In this document: positions 54,231 to 63,082 of the stretch, piece after piece
Numbering within the stretch: the first letter of the stretch is position 1
How the letters are laid out: each line of letters starts with the position of its first letter
Origin: RPQJ01 sp963793675
Lineage (GTDB): Bacteria; Pseudomonadota; Gammaproteobacteria; Steroidobacterales; Steroidobacteraceae
Direction: 5' to 3'
Length of the DNA stretch: 64,000 nt
NCBI GenBank assembly: GCA_963793675.1
Contig: CAWCBA010000010.1
Span: 558,001 to 622,000 of the forward strand
Made by a program: the position numbers and the translations under genes
Notes under the pieces: generated by a model
Database searches by the model: none
Told to the model about the DNA's origin: nothing
The model's input: only the letters and a program-made list of their open reading frames with translations

Positions 54231-55586
54231 GTGTTCGACAAGCTTTCCGCCCGTCTAGCGTCCGTCGTCGAAGGCCTCCGGGGCCGGGGCCGGCTGACCG
54301 AAGAAAACATCTCCGACACGCTGCGCCAGGTCCGCATGGCACTGCTCGAGGCGGACGTCGCGCTGCCGGTCGTCAAGACCTTCATCGACGGTGTGAAGGC
54401 GCAGGTCGTCGGCCAGGAGATTCACAAGAGCCTCACGCCGGGCCAGGCGCTGATCAAGGTCATCCACGACGAGCTGGTCCGCGTGATGGGCGAGGGCGTG
54501 CGCCCGCTCAACCTGCGCGCGCAGCCACCCGCCGTCGTGCTGCTCGCCGGCCTGCAGGGCGCCGGCAAGACGACCACTGCGGCGAAGATCGCGCTGTGGC
54601 TCAAGACACGGGAGAAGAAGCGCGTCCTGCTCGTGTCCACCGACGTGCGCCGCCCGGCGGCATTGCTGCAGCTGGAGCGTCTGGGCCAGCAGCTCGAGAT
54701 CGACGTTGCACCCGCGAGTCCCACGGCAAAGCCGCTGCAGATCGCCCTGGATGCACTCGCCGCGGCCAGGCGCGGCGTCTACGACGTGTTGCTGGTCGAT
54801 ACGGCGGGCCGGCTGCACGTCGACGAGGAAATGATGGCGGAGGTGCGCGAGCTGTCGGCGGCACTGAACCCGATCGAGACCCTGTTCGTCGTCGACAGCA
54901 TGGCGGGCCAGGACGCCGTGAACGCGGCGCGCTCGTTCGGTGCCGCGCTGAACCTCACGGGCGTCGTGCTGACCAAGGCGGACGGCGATGCGCGCGGTGG
55001 CGCGGCCCTGTCGGTGCGGCAGATCACCGGCCAGCCGATCCTGTTCGTCGGCACGGGCGAAAAGCCCGACGCCCTGGAAGCATTCCAGCCAGACCGGATG
55101 GCCTCGCGCATTCTCGGCATGGGCGACGTGCTCTCGCTGGTCGAGCAGGTCACCCGCCAGGTCGACCGCGAGGACGCCGAAAAGCTCGCCCGCAAGGTCG
55201 CCTCCGGCAAGGACTTCAATCTCGAGGACCTCCTTGGCCAGCTGCGCCAGATCGAGCAGATGGGCGGCATGGCGGCGCTGATGGACAAGTTGCCCGCCCA
55301 GCTGGCCGCCAAGGCCGGCCAGATGCCCCAGGGCAACGAGAGGGAGGTCAAGCGCCAGATCGCGATCATCTGTTCCATGACCCCCAGGGAGCGCCGCTTC
55401 CCGAAGAACATCGATGGCTCGCGCAAGCGCCGGATCGCATCCGGCTCGGGTACCCACGTGGCCGAAATCAACAGGCTGCTCAAGAACTTCCTGCAAATGC
55501 AGAAGATGATGAAGGGCATGGGCAAGGGTGGCCTGGGCCGCATGATGCGGTCGATGGCCGGGCGGATGCCGCCGGGCCTGCGCTAA
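54231..55586 (+). CDS. ffh: Signal recognition particle protein Ffh
   Basis: Ffh binds 4.5S RNA and signal sequences and targets membrane proteins. The 451-residue protein has the N-domain, the G-domain (GLQGAGKTT at 107-115, DTAGRLH, TKADGDARGG) and the methionine-rich M-domain (MPQGNEREVKRQIAI, then QMQKMMKGMGKGGLG). The start is the GTG at 54231, giving MFDKLSARL. It is followed by a GGAAGG tract and rpsP. Confidence 0.97.
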   Translation: MFDKLSARLASVVEGLRGRGRLTEENISDTLRQVRMALLEADVALPVVKTFIDGVKAQVVGQEIHKSLTPGQALIKVIHDELVRVMGEGVRPLNLRAQPPAVVLLAGLQGAGKTTTAAKIALWLKTREKKRVLLVSTDVRRPAALLQLERLGQQLEIDVAPASPTAKPLQIALDALAAARRGVYDVLLVDTAGRLHVDEEMMAEVRELSAALNPIETLFVVDSMAGQDAVNAARSFGAALNLTGVVLTKADGDARGGAALSVRQITGQPILFVGTGEKPDALEAFQPDRMASRILGMGDVLSLVEQVTRQVDREDAEKLARKVASGKDFNLEDLLGQLRQIEQMGGMAALMDKLPAQLAAKAGQMPQGNEREVKRQIAIICSMTPRERRFPKNIDGSRKRRIASGSGTHVAEINRLLKNFLQMQKMMKGMGKGGLGRMMRSMAGRMPPGLR

Positions 55587-55711
55587 GGAAGGCGCGGAAG
55601 GCGCGGAAGGCGCGGAGGAAGGCAGCCGGAAGGACAGGAAGGCCCGGAAGGACCGGAAGGCCCGAAGGGTCTTAAGCCTCCTCCCTTCACTCTCCTTCCT
55701 GCCCTTCCTCA
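55587..55711. repeat. GGAAGG tract and CCTTCC tract in the ffh/rpsP gap
   Basis: Right after the ffh stop a purine tract (55587-55672) has about ten copies of GGAAGG-type units. It is followed by a pyrimidine tract (55676-55711). Together they form a possible inverted repeat. No gene is visible in this gap. Confidence 0.7.
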
Positions 55712-55738
55712 AGTATTTCTTTTGCCTTGAGATTTCGT

Positions 55739-55744
55739 TATAGT
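55739..55744 (+). promoter_or_regulatory. Candidate -10 box for the rpsP operon
   Basis: TATAGT lies 67 bases before the rpsP ATG. The weak -35 TTTCTT (55716-55721, 17-base spacer) is in the AT-rich patch just after the pyrimidine tract. Confidence 0.45.
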
Positions 55745-55810
55745 TCGCGGCTCTTTTTTGGCCGGACACAGCCCTTGTGACCGGCCGCGTACACTGAGGC
55801 TTGGACAAGA

Positions 55811-56071
55811 ATGGTGACGATCCGATTGCAGCGCCGCGGCGGTAAGAAGGAACCCTTCTATCACGTGGTCGTGACCGACAGCCGCCGCGCCGGTGGTGGT
55901 TCCCTCGAGCAGGTTGGGTTCTTCAACCCGGTTGCTCGCGGCAACAGCGAAGAACTGCGCCTCGACCTGCCGCGCGTGGATTACTGGCTCGGCGTTGGCG
56001 CCCAGCCGTCGGATCGCGTGAAGCAGTTGCTGAAGGTCTACCGCAAGACCCAGGTCGCGGCCGCGGCCTGA
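55811..56071 (+). CDS. rpsP: 30S ribosomal protein S16
   Basis: The 86-residue protein has the S16 start MVTIRLQRRGGKKEPFYHVV and the segment DSRRAGGGSLEQVGFFNP. It contains LDLPRVDYWLGVGAQPS and VKQLLK. First gene of the conserved rpsP-rimM-trmD-rplS operon. Confidence 0.98.
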   Translation: MVTIRLQRRGGKKEPFYHVVVTDSRRAGGGSLEQVGFFNPVARGNSEELRLDLPRVDYWLGVGAQPSDRVKQLLKVYRKTQVAAAA

Positions 56072-56095
56072 AGCCGCGGTCACGCCTGAATCGAC

Positions 56096-56621
56096 ATGAC
56101 GGCGCGCTCCGGGCCTGACAGCCCCCGCGCAGTGGTGTTGGGCAGGGTAGGCGCGCCTCACGGCGTGCGTGGCTGGGTGAAGGTCAGTTCCTACACCGAG
56201 CCTGCGGCAGGCATCGCAGACTACCCGCGGTGGACGCTCGTGCACGCGGGCCAGTCCCGGCAGGTCAGGGTCCTGGAATCGAAACGGGCAGGCCAGAACC
56301 TTGCGGTGCGGCTCGAAGGTGATCGACAGCATGGATGCAGCACGGCTGCTGAACGGTGCCGAGATCCAGGTGGACCGCTCGGAGTTGCCCGCAGCCGGGC
56401 CGCACGAGCACTACCTGCACGACATGCTGGGGCTCGAAGCGGTGAATCGCGACGGTGTCCTGCTCGGCAGGGTCGATGAATTTCTCGAGATGCCGGCGCA
56501 CCCGGTGATGGTGCTGCGCGACGGCAAGTTGGAGCGACTGGTGCCCGTGGTTCCCGAGCGACTGGTCGCCGTGGACCTCGAGGCAGGAAGGGTGACGGTC
56601 GACTGGCACCCGGACGACTGA
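56096..56621 (+). CDS. rimM: Ribosome maturation factor RimM (frameshifted in this sequence)
   Basis: RimM acts on 30S maturation with S19. The N-terminal RimM domain has VVLGRVGAPHGVRGWVKV and the PRC-barrel C-terminal domain has HEHYLHDMLGLEAV, then EFLEMPAHPVMVLRD. The two halves are in different frames. One extra base near 56315-56322 separates LAVRLEG from VIDSMDAARLLNG. Removing it gives 174 residues, the usual length. It is flanked by intact rpsP and trmD. Confidence 0.93.
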
Positions 56622-56663
56622 GCTGCGTACTTGGGCGGCAGACTGGGGACGGAGACGCGGTCG

Positions 56664-57419
56664 ATGCGCATCGTCGTCGTGACGCTGTTCCCCGAGTTCG
56701 TCGAGCACGCGCTCGGGTTCGGCGTGCTCGGGCGGGCTCTCGAACGCGGCGTGCTCGCGGTCGAAACGGTCAACCCGCGGCAGTTCGCCACGGACGTGCA
56801 CAAGACGGTGGACGACCGGCCTTATGGCGGCGGCCCCGGGATGGTCTTGAAGGCGGAGCCCTTGCGGCTCGCCATGGCGGAGGCGGCGGCAAAGGTGCCG
56901 CAGGCCCGCCGGGTGTATCTGGCAGCCGACGGCGCCCCGCTCAAGCAGCGGAAGGTCGCCGAGTTCGCCGGGCTCCCGGAGCTGGTCCTCGTGGCTGGTC
57001 GCTACGAAGGAGTGGACGAGCGCTTCGTCGAGCAGTGCGTCGACGAATCGGTCTCGGTCGGGGACGTGGTGTTGAGCGGCGGCGAGCTGCCGGCGCTCAT
57101 GGTCATCGACGCGGTCGCGAGGCTTCTGCCTGGCACGCTCGGCGACGCGGAGTCGGCGGTGCAGGAGTCCTTCACGGACGGGCTGCTCGACTGGCCTCAC
57201 TACACCCGGCCGGAGGTCTGGTCGGGCAGCGCGGTGCCGCCGGTGCTGATCGGCGGCAACCACGCCGCGATCGCGCGCTGGCGCCTGCAGCAGGCGCTCG
57301 GCCGCACGTGGCAGCGCCGGCCGGACCTGCTGGCGCAGAGAGAATTGAGTGTCGAGGAGCGCAAGCTTCTCGCGGAATACCAGGCGGAGCAGGACGCGAC
57401 GCGACGAGAGCAGGGATAG
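56664..57419 (+). CDS. trmD: tRNA (guanine-37-N1)-methyltransferase
   Basis: TrmD methylates G37 of tRNAs reading CNN. The 251-residue SPOUT enzyme has IVVVTLFPEF, DDRPYGGGPGMVLKAEPL, LVLVAGRYEGVDERF, the knot segment SVGDVVLSGGELPALMVIDA, and HYTRPEVWSG. ATG at 56664. Fourth family gene in order after rpsP and rimM. Confidence 0.97.
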   Translation: MRIVVVTLFPEFVEHALGFGVLGRALERGVLAVETVNPRQFATDVHKTVDDRPYGGGPGMVLKAEPLRLAMAEAAAKVPQARRVYLAADGAPLKQRKVAEFAGLPELVLVAGRYEGVDERFVEQCVDESVSVGDVVLSGGELPALMVIDAVARLLPGTLGDAESAVQESFTDGLLDWPHYTRPEVWSGSAVPPVLIGGNHAAIARWRLQQALGRTWQRRPDLLAQRELSVEERKLLAEYQAEQDATRREQG

Positions 57420-57441
57420 AACCGAGACTTAAGGTGAAGAA

Positions 57442-57786
57442 ATGAGCAACATCATTGCCGCGCTCAATGCCGAGCGCATGACCCGCGAGATTCCGGACTT
57501 CGGTCCCGGCGACACCGTCGTCGTCGAAGTGAAGGTGAAGGAAGGCGAGCGCGAGCGTGTCCAGGCGTACGAAGGCGTCGTCATCGCGAAGAGCAACCGC
57601 GGCCTCAATTCGTCGTTCACGGTGCGCAAGATTTCGCACGGTGAAGGCGTCGAGCGCGTGTTCCAGAGCTACAGCCCGGCCCTCGGCGCGATCACGGTCA
57701 AGCGCCGTGGCAACGTCCGCCGCGCCAAGCTCTACTACCTGCGCGAGCGCACGGGCAAATCGGCCCGCATCGAAGAGAAGGTCTGA
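57442..57786 (+). CDS. rplS: 50S ribosomal protein L19
   Basis: The 114-residue protein has the L19 features: IPDFGPGDTVVVEVKVKEG, ERVQAYEGVVIAKSNRG, FTVRKISHGEGVERVF, and the basic end RRGNVRRAKLYYLRE. It is preceded by a short leader with AAGGTGAAGAA. It closes the operon. Confidence 0.98.
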   Translation: MSNIIAALNAERMTREIPDFGPGDTVVVEVKVKEGERERVQAYEGVVIAKSNRGLNSSFTVRKISHGEGVERVFQSYSPALGAITVKRRGNVRRAKLYYLRERTGKSARIEEKV

Positions 57787-57806
57787 GCCGGCAGGGGCGC
57801 GCGGGA

Positions 57807-59651
57807 ATGCGTGCCATCCGCAGGTTGCTGCATTGGATCTGGGCGGGCCTCGACGGCTTGCGCAAGATCCTGCACCTGCTGTTGCTGCTGCTGATCTTCG
57901 GCGTGATCGGCGCGCTGTTCTCGCGGCCGATCCCGCTGGTTCCGGACCGTGCGGCGCTCGTCATCGCGCCGCAAGGCCCGCTCGTCGAGCAGCTCTCGGG
58001 CGATCCGCTCGAGCGCACCGTGCGCGACAGCCTGCGCCAGGGTCCCACCGAGACGCGACTGCGCGACGTCGTCGATGCGATCGACGCCGCCAGCAAGGAC
58101 GAGCGCATCAGTTCGCTCTACCTCGATCTCGGCGGGCTCGACGGCGGCGGCACGGCCAAGCTGCAGGAAGTGGCGGCCGCCATCGATCGTTTCCGCAAGA
58201 CCGGCAAGCCGGTCATCGCCTTCGGCGAGTACTACGACCAGCCCCAGTACTTCCTGGCGGCGCATGCCGACGAGATCTTCCTCGATCCGCAGGGCATCGC
58301 CTACATCGATGGCTTCGCGAACTACGGCTTGTTCGTGAAGGACGCGCTCGACAAGCTGTCGGTCGACTGGAACGTCTTCCGCGTCGGCCAGTACAAGTCG
58401 GCCGTCGAGATGTTCACGCGCAACGACATGTCGGCCGCCGAGCGCGAGGAAAGCCTGGCCTGGCTCAACTCCGTCTGGACGACCTGGAAGACCGACGTGG
58501 CGAAAGCCCGCGGCATCAAGCCCGCGGCCCTGCAGGACTACGCGGACAACGCCGCCGTGTCGCTGCGCAAGGTGGATGGCGACCTCGCCAGGCTCGCGCT
58601 CGATGCCGGGCTCGTGACCGGCCTCGAAGGTCGTTACCGGGTCGAAGAGCGCCTGGCCGAGATCACGGGCACCGACGAAGACGCGCATTCGTACAAGGGT
58701 ATCGACCAATGGTCGTACCTCGCGAACGTGAACTCCTCGAAGGCGCTGTCGCGCAAGCCGGTCGACAAGATCGCCGTAATCGTCGCCTCGGGTGAAATCG
58801 TGCCGGGCGAGCAGCAGTCGGGCACCATTGGTTCCGACACGCTGGCAGGCGAGTTGCGCGACGCGCGCTTCGACGACGACGTGAAAGCGGTCGTGCTGCG
58901 CATCGACAGCCCGGGTGGCAGCACCTTCGCGAGTGAAGTGATCCGCCGCGAGATCGATGAACTGAAGGCCGCTGGCAAGCCGGTGGTCGCGTCGATGAGC
59001 AGCATGGCGGCCTCGGGCGGTTATTACATCGCAATGGATGCGGACCGCATCGTTGCCAGCCCGGCGACGCTGACGGGATCGATCGGCATCTTCGCGATGT
59101 TCCCCACGTTCCAGCGCACGCTCGAGCGCGTGGGCGTGCACGTCGACGGCGTGGGCACCACGGCGCTCTCCGGCGAGTTCAGCCCGGTGCGGCCGATGGG
59201 TGAGCCGACGAAGGATGTCCTGCAGCAGAGCATCGAGCACGAATACCGCCGCTTCATCGGCATGGTGGCCAAGTCGCGCAAGCAGGACGTCGCTGCGATC
59301 GATGCGATCGCGCAGGGCCGCGTGTGGTCGGGAGTCGATGCGAAGCGGCTCGGTCTCGTCGACCAGCTCGGGGGCTACGAGGACGCGGTCAAGCTGGCGG
59401 CCCAGCTCGCCAAGCTCGGCAAGAACTACGACGTCGAGTATTACGACGTCGCGGTCGGATTGGGCGCGGCACTCGGCCTGCGCGTGCAGGCCTCGATCGC
59501 GCGGTTGCTGGCGCCGCTGGTGCCGCAGTCGATGTGGCCGAAGCTGCTGGCGCGCGGCGTGCAGCCGGTGGTTACGGAGATCGAACGCGTGTCGCGCCTC
59601 AGCGATCCGCGCAACACCTACATGTACTGCCTCGCCTGCTCGCTGGACTGA
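57807..59651 (+). CDS. sppA: Signal peptide peptidase SppA, 67K type
   Basis: SppA cleaves leftover signal peptides in the membrane. The 614-residue size fits the long two-domain form. It has one N-terminal membrane helix near residues 20-42 (LHLLLLLLIFGVIG). The catalytic Lys is expected in the first half. The catalytic Ser lies in the C-terminal half in the block SSMAASGGYYIAMDA, after RIDSPGGSTFASE. The gene is 20 bases after rplS. uppP follows it by 5 bases. Confidence 0.93.
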   Translation: MRAIRRLLHWIWAGLDGLRKILHLLLLLLIFGVIGALFSRPIPLVPDRAALVIAPQGPLVEQLSGDPLERTVRDSLRQGPTETRLRDVVDAIDAASKDERISSLYLDLGGLDGGGTAKLQEVAAAIDRFRKTGKPVIAFGEYYDQPQYFLAAHADEIFLDPQGIAYIDGFANYGLFVKDALDKLSVDWNVFRVGQYKSAVEMFTRNDMSAAEREESLAWLNSVWTTWKTDVAKARGIKPAALQDYADNAAVSLRKVDGDLARLALDAGLVTGLEGRYRVEERLAEITGTDEDAHSYKGIDQWSYLANVNSSKALSRKPVDKIAVIVASGEIVPGEQQSGTIGSDTLAGELRDARFDDDVKAVVLRIDSPGGSTFASEVIRREIDELKAAGKPVVASMSSMAASGGYYIAMDADRIVASPATLTGSIGIFAMFPTFQRTLERVGVHVDGVGTTALSGEFSPVRPMGEPTKDVLQQSIEHEYRRFIGMVAKSRKQDVAAIDAIAQGRVWSGVDAKRLGLVDQLGGYEDAVKLAAQLAKLGKNYDVEYYDVAVGLGAALGLRVQASIARLLAPLVPQSMWPKLLARGVQPVVTEIERVSRLSDPRNTYMYCLACSLD

Positions 59652-59656
59652 CCGCC

Positions 59657-60479
59657 GTGGACCCAGTGCTGTTGCTGAAAGCGGCCATCCTCGGGGTCGT
59701 CGAAGGCCTCACCGAGTTCCTGCCGGTCTCCAGCACCGGGCACCTGATCCTGGCAGCCGAACTGCTCGATTTCCACGACGCGCGCGGCAAGCTGTTCGAG
59801 ATCGTCATCCAGTCGGGTGCGATCCTGGCGGTCGTCTGGGAATTCCGCGCGAAGATCGGCACGGTGCTGTCGAACGCGACGAGCGATCCGCTCGCCCGCC
59901 GCTTGCTGCTCAACGTCGCAATTGCGTTCGTGCCGCTCGCAGCGCTCGGCATGGTGTTCGGCAGCGCGCTCAAGGCCAACCTGTTCAACGCGCCGACGGT
60001 GGCAGCCGCCTTCATCTTGGGCGGCCTCGTCATTCTCTGGGCGGAACGGCGCACGCACATCGTGCGGATCAACTCGGTCGACGAACTGACGCCGCTCGAT
60101 GCGCTGAAGGTCGGCATCGCGCAGGCCTTCGCGCTGGTCCCGGGCACCAGCCGGTCGGGCGCCACCATCATCGGCGGCATGCTGTTCGGACTTGTCGCGC
60201 CAGGTCGCCACGGAATTCACGTTCTATCTCGCGATCCCCACGCTGGGCATTGCGACCCTGTACTCGCTGTACAAGGAACGCGAGTTGCTCGCGCTGGACG
60301 ACCTCGGCATCTGGGTCGTCGGCATGGTGTCCGCGTTCCTTGCGGCGTTTGCCTGCGTGCGCTGGTTGATCCGCTACGTGGCGACGCACACCTTCGTGCC
60401 GTTCGCCTGGTACCGCATCGCTTTCGGGGTGCTGGTGCTGTTTACGGCCTGGAGCGGCCTGATTAACTGGAGCGCCTGA
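59657..60479 (+). CDS. uppP: Undecaprenyl-diphosphate phosphatase (frameshifted in this sequence)
   Basis: UppP (BacA) recycles the C55 lipid carrier for peptidoglycan and other glycans. It has the conserved EGLTEFLPVSSTGHLIL and the second motif VPGTSRSGATIIGG, including the catalytic Glu, Ser and Arg residues. The downstream part (FYLAIPTLGIATLYSLYK) is in a different frame; one extra base near 60191-60194 (GGACTTGTCGC) separates LFGL from SRQVATEF. Corrected length is 273 residues, typical. The start is the GTG at 59657. The 3' end is convergent with a flavin oxidoreductase. Confidence 0.92.
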
Positions 60480-60508
60480 GCGGTCACGCAGCGGTGCTAC
60501 GAGCGGAC

Positions 60509-60570
60509 GATCCGGAGCCTTCCCCCAAGCTTGGAAAGGCAGACACGCGCTTGGGGAAAGGCTCCGGATC
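60509..60570. repeat. Structured hairpin repeat, copy 3
   Basis: A 21-bp stem with one mismatch (60509-60529 with 60550-60570) plus one C-G pair encloses the identical loop TTGGAAAGGCAGACACGC (60531-60548). It lies in the gap between uppP and the convergent oxidoreductase gene. Confidence 0.9.
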
Positions 60571-60607
60571 ATCCACTCTCGACGCATGCGCGGGATCGGT
60601 GCCGGAG

Positions 60608-61687
60608 TTACGCCTCCGCGACGAAGCCCTTCCAGGTCTTCATGTAACCGACGAACGCGGGGCCCAGGCCCTCTGCACGCAGGTGCTCCTCGCTCACGGG
60701 CAACGGCATCGCGACGAAGTCGGGGTTCGCACGCACGCGCTCCGGGAAGTCGTGGTGCAGGATCGCTGCGCGTCCGATCGTGACGAAATCCGCGCCGTGC
60801 TCGAGGCACCTGCGCGCCGTAGCCGCATCCATGATCTTGCCGGCCACGCCGACCTTCACGTCGCGCCGGTCCAGGTCCGCGAACCAGTCGACCAGCGGCC
60901 TGGACTTGAACCCGTCCTCGTTCGGTTCCTTGAATACGTCCCACAGCGAGAGGTCGATGAAATCGAGCCGGCCGTCGTGCATCAGGCCCTGCACGACTTC
61001 CCGCATCTCGGCGAGCAGCAGCCCGAAGCGTTCGGGCGAGACGCGGATGCCGAGCGTGAATTCCGGACGGCAGCGCGCACGGATGCCCGCGATGATTTCG
61101 TACACGAGCCGGCAGCGGTTCTCCAGCGAACCACCGTAGCGGTCCTCGCGCCGGTTGTACGTGCTGCTCATGAACTGGCTCAGGACGTAGCCGTGCGCGC
61201 CGTGGAGTTCCACGCCGTCGAAGCCGGCGCGTTCCGCACGGACCGCGGCGGCGATGAAGTCCTCACGCAGTTGTTCGACCTCCGCCAGCGTCAGCGCGCG
61301 TGAGCCCGTTTCGGCGTCTGCCGACGGACAGACGGGCTGCGTGCCGATCAGGTCCTGCGGCGAGCGCATGCCGGCGTGGTGTGCCTGCAGGTAGGCGACG
61401 CTGCCCGCCGCCTTGATGGCCGCGGCAAGTCGCGTGAGGCCGGGCAGGTGTGCATCCGACCAGCAGCCGAGCTGGCCGGGAAATCCCTGGCCCTGCGCCT
61501 GCACGTGCGACGCGCAGGTCACGGTGGCGCCGAAGCCGCCCCGTGCGCGCAACGCGAGCCAGTTGAACTCGTCGTCGGAGAGCGTGCCGTCGGCGTGGCT
61601 CTGCAGGTTGGTGAGCGGCGCGAGCATGAAGCGGTTCTTCAGGCGGGGGCCGCGGGTCATCGGGACCGGGTCGAACAGGGAAGTCAT
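60608..61687 (-). CDS. NADH:flavin oxidoreductase, Old Yellow Enzyme family
   Basis: The 358-residue TIM-barrel flavoenzyme has FMLAPLTNLQSHADG near the N-terminus and HHAGMRSP. The diagnostic HGAHGYVLSQFMSSTYN and RREDRYGGSLENRCRL follow. FMN-binding segments near the end include AGKIMDAATARR and FVTIGRAA. The family reduces alpha,beta-unsaturated compounds with NAD(P)H. The physiological substrate is not predictable. ATG at 61687; the longer reading upstream is unlikely. Confidence 0.88.
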   Translation of the reverse strand: MTSLFDPVPMTRGPRLKNRFMLAPLTNLQSHADGTLSDDEFNWLALRARGGFGATVTCASHVQAQGQGFPGQLGCWSDAHLPGLTRLAAAIKAAGSVAYLQAHHAGMRSPQDLIGTQPVCPSADAETGSRALTLAEVEQLREDFIAAAVRAERAGFDGVELHGAHGYVLSQFMSSTYNRREDRYGGSLENRCRLVYEIIAGIRARCRPEFTLGIRVSPERFGLLLAEMREVVQGLMHDGRLDFIDLSLWDVFKEPNEDGFKSRPLVDWFADLDRRDVKVGVAGKIMDAATARRCLEHGADFVTIGRAAILHHDFPERVRANPDFVAMPLPVSEEHLRAEGLGPAFVGYMKTWKGFVAEA

Positions 61688-61801
61688 GGGGGCGTGTTTC
61701 TCGTTGCGGATTGAGTGCGGCCGAGCCTCGTACGGCAGAAGGGGCGCCGTGGCGCCCCTCCGACCCGTCACTCGTCACGATCGACGGGTCACGGCAGGCC
61801 G

Positions 61802-62866
61802 TCAGTTGACGATCTGGTTCAGCTCGCCCTTGCGGTAGCGCTCGGCCATCTTCTCGAGCGACAGCGGCTTGATCTTCGATGCCTGGCCCGCGCAACCGAA
61901 CGCCTCGTAGCGCAGCTTGCAGATGCCCCTGGCGGCCGCCTGCGCGTCGGCCAGGTACTTGCGCGGATCGAACTCGGAGGGCTTTTCGGACATGTGCCTG
62001 CGGATCGCGCCGGTCATCGCCAGGCGGATGTCGGTGTCGATGTTGATCTTGCGCACGCCGTGCCTGATGCCGGTCACGATCTCCTCGACCGGCACCCCGT
62101 AGGTTTCCTTCATCTGGCCGCCGTGCTTGCGGATGACCTCGAGCCACTCCTGCGGCACGCTCGATGAGCCGTGCATCACCAGGTGCGTGTTCGGGATGCG
62201 CGCGTGGATTTCCTTGATGCGCTGGATCGCGAGGATGTCGCCGGTGGGCTTGCGCGTGAACTTGTAGGCACCGTGCGAGGTGCCGATGGCGATCGCCAGC
62301 GCGTCGCACTGCGTCTGCTTGACGAAGTCGGCGGCCTGGTCCGGGTCGGTCAGCAGGTCCTCGCGCGTCATGTGGCCTTCGGCGCCGTGACCGTCTTCCT
62401 TGTCTGCCTTCATCGTCTCGAGCGAGCCGAGCACACCGAGTTCGGCTTCGACCGTGATGCCGATCGAGTGCGCGAAGTCGACGACCTTGCGCGATGTCTC
62501 GACGTTGTATTCGTAGGAAGAGGGCGTCTTGCCGTCCTCCTTGAGCGAGCCATCCATCATCACGCTCGAGAAACCGGAGCGGATGGCGCTCATGCAGACC
62601 GCCGGCGACTGGCCGTGGTCCTGGTGCATGACTACCGGGATGTGCGGATACGCCTCGATGGCCGCCTGGATCAGGTGGCGCAGGAACGCCTCACCGGCGT
62701 ACTTACGCGCGCCTGCCGAGCCCTGCATGATCACCGGGCTGTCGGTCTCGTCTGCCGCTTCCATGATGGCGCGGACCTGCTCGAGGTTGTTGACGTTGAA
62801 CGCCGGCAGTCCATAGTGGTTTTCGGCGGCGTGGTCGAGCAGCTGGCGCATCGAGACGAGGGGCAT
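61802..62866 (-). CDS. fba: Fructose-bisphosphate aldolase, class II
   Basis: The 354-residue zinc aldolase has NVNNLEQVRAIMEAA, HQDHGQSPAVCMSAI with zinc-binding His residues, AELGVLGSLE, IAIGTSHGAYKF, and HGSSSVPQEW, then NIDTDIRLAMTGAIR near the end. It is of the Calvin-cycle/long subtype in length and belongs to central carbon metabolism. A large inverted repeat lies 81 bases upstream of its start at 62866. Confidence 0.95.
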   Translation of the reverse strand: MPLVSMRQLLDHAAENHYGLPAFNVNNLEQVRAIMEAADETDSPVIMQGSAGARKYAGEAFLRHLIQAAIEAYPHIPVVMHQDHGQSPAVCMSAIRSGFSSVMMDGSLKEDGKTPSSYEYNVETSRKVVDFAHSIGITVEAELGVLGSLETMKADKEDGHGAEGHMTREDLLTDPDQAADFVKQTQCDALAIAIGTSHGAYKFTRKPTGDILAIQRIKEIHARIPNTHLVMHGSSSVPQEWLEVIRKHGGQMKETYGVPVEEIVTGIRHGVRKINIDTDIRLAMTGAIRRHMSEKPSEFDPRKYLADAQAAARGICKLRYEAFGCAGQASKIKPLSLEKMAERYRKGELNQIVN

Positions 62867-62947
62867 GGTTTCGCTTCCTGTGGGGAGATCCGTTGGGAGA
62901 TTTTAGCGGGTTTTGACCGCTCAACGACCCGGGAAGGCCGCAAACCA

Positions 62948-63071
62948 GGGGCTAGGGGATAGGGGTTAGGGGTTAGGGGTTAGTCGGAGGTGTCGCTGAA
63001 CTGGACGTTGCAGCAAGCCGCCGATCTCAAGCGAGCTAACCCCTAACCCCTAACCCCTAACCCCTAGCCCC
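62948..63071. repeat. 36-bp inverted repeat of TTAGGGG-type arrays upstream of fba
   Basis: Bases 62948-62983 are G-rich units (GGGGCTA, GGGGATA, GGGGTTA three times less one base) and bases 63036-63071 are the complementary C-rich units, 35 of 36 positions pairing. The spacer is 52 bases. The array continues to 63079. The gap 62867-63082 holds no gene. The first arm is flanked by TAGTCGGA (complement of TCCGACTA). Confidence 0.9.
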
Positions 63072-63082
63072 TAACCCCTCCC

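Noticed and set aside
59657..60479. A true uppP pseudogene
   Set aside because: Both catalytic motifs and the full C-terminus are conserved, and the break is one base. The same type of break is seen in several essential-type genes, so sequence error is more likely.
62948..63079. Real telomere or linear chromosome end
   Set aside because: The TTAGGGG units are short, interior, flanked on both sides by ordinary genes, and repeated in other interior places.
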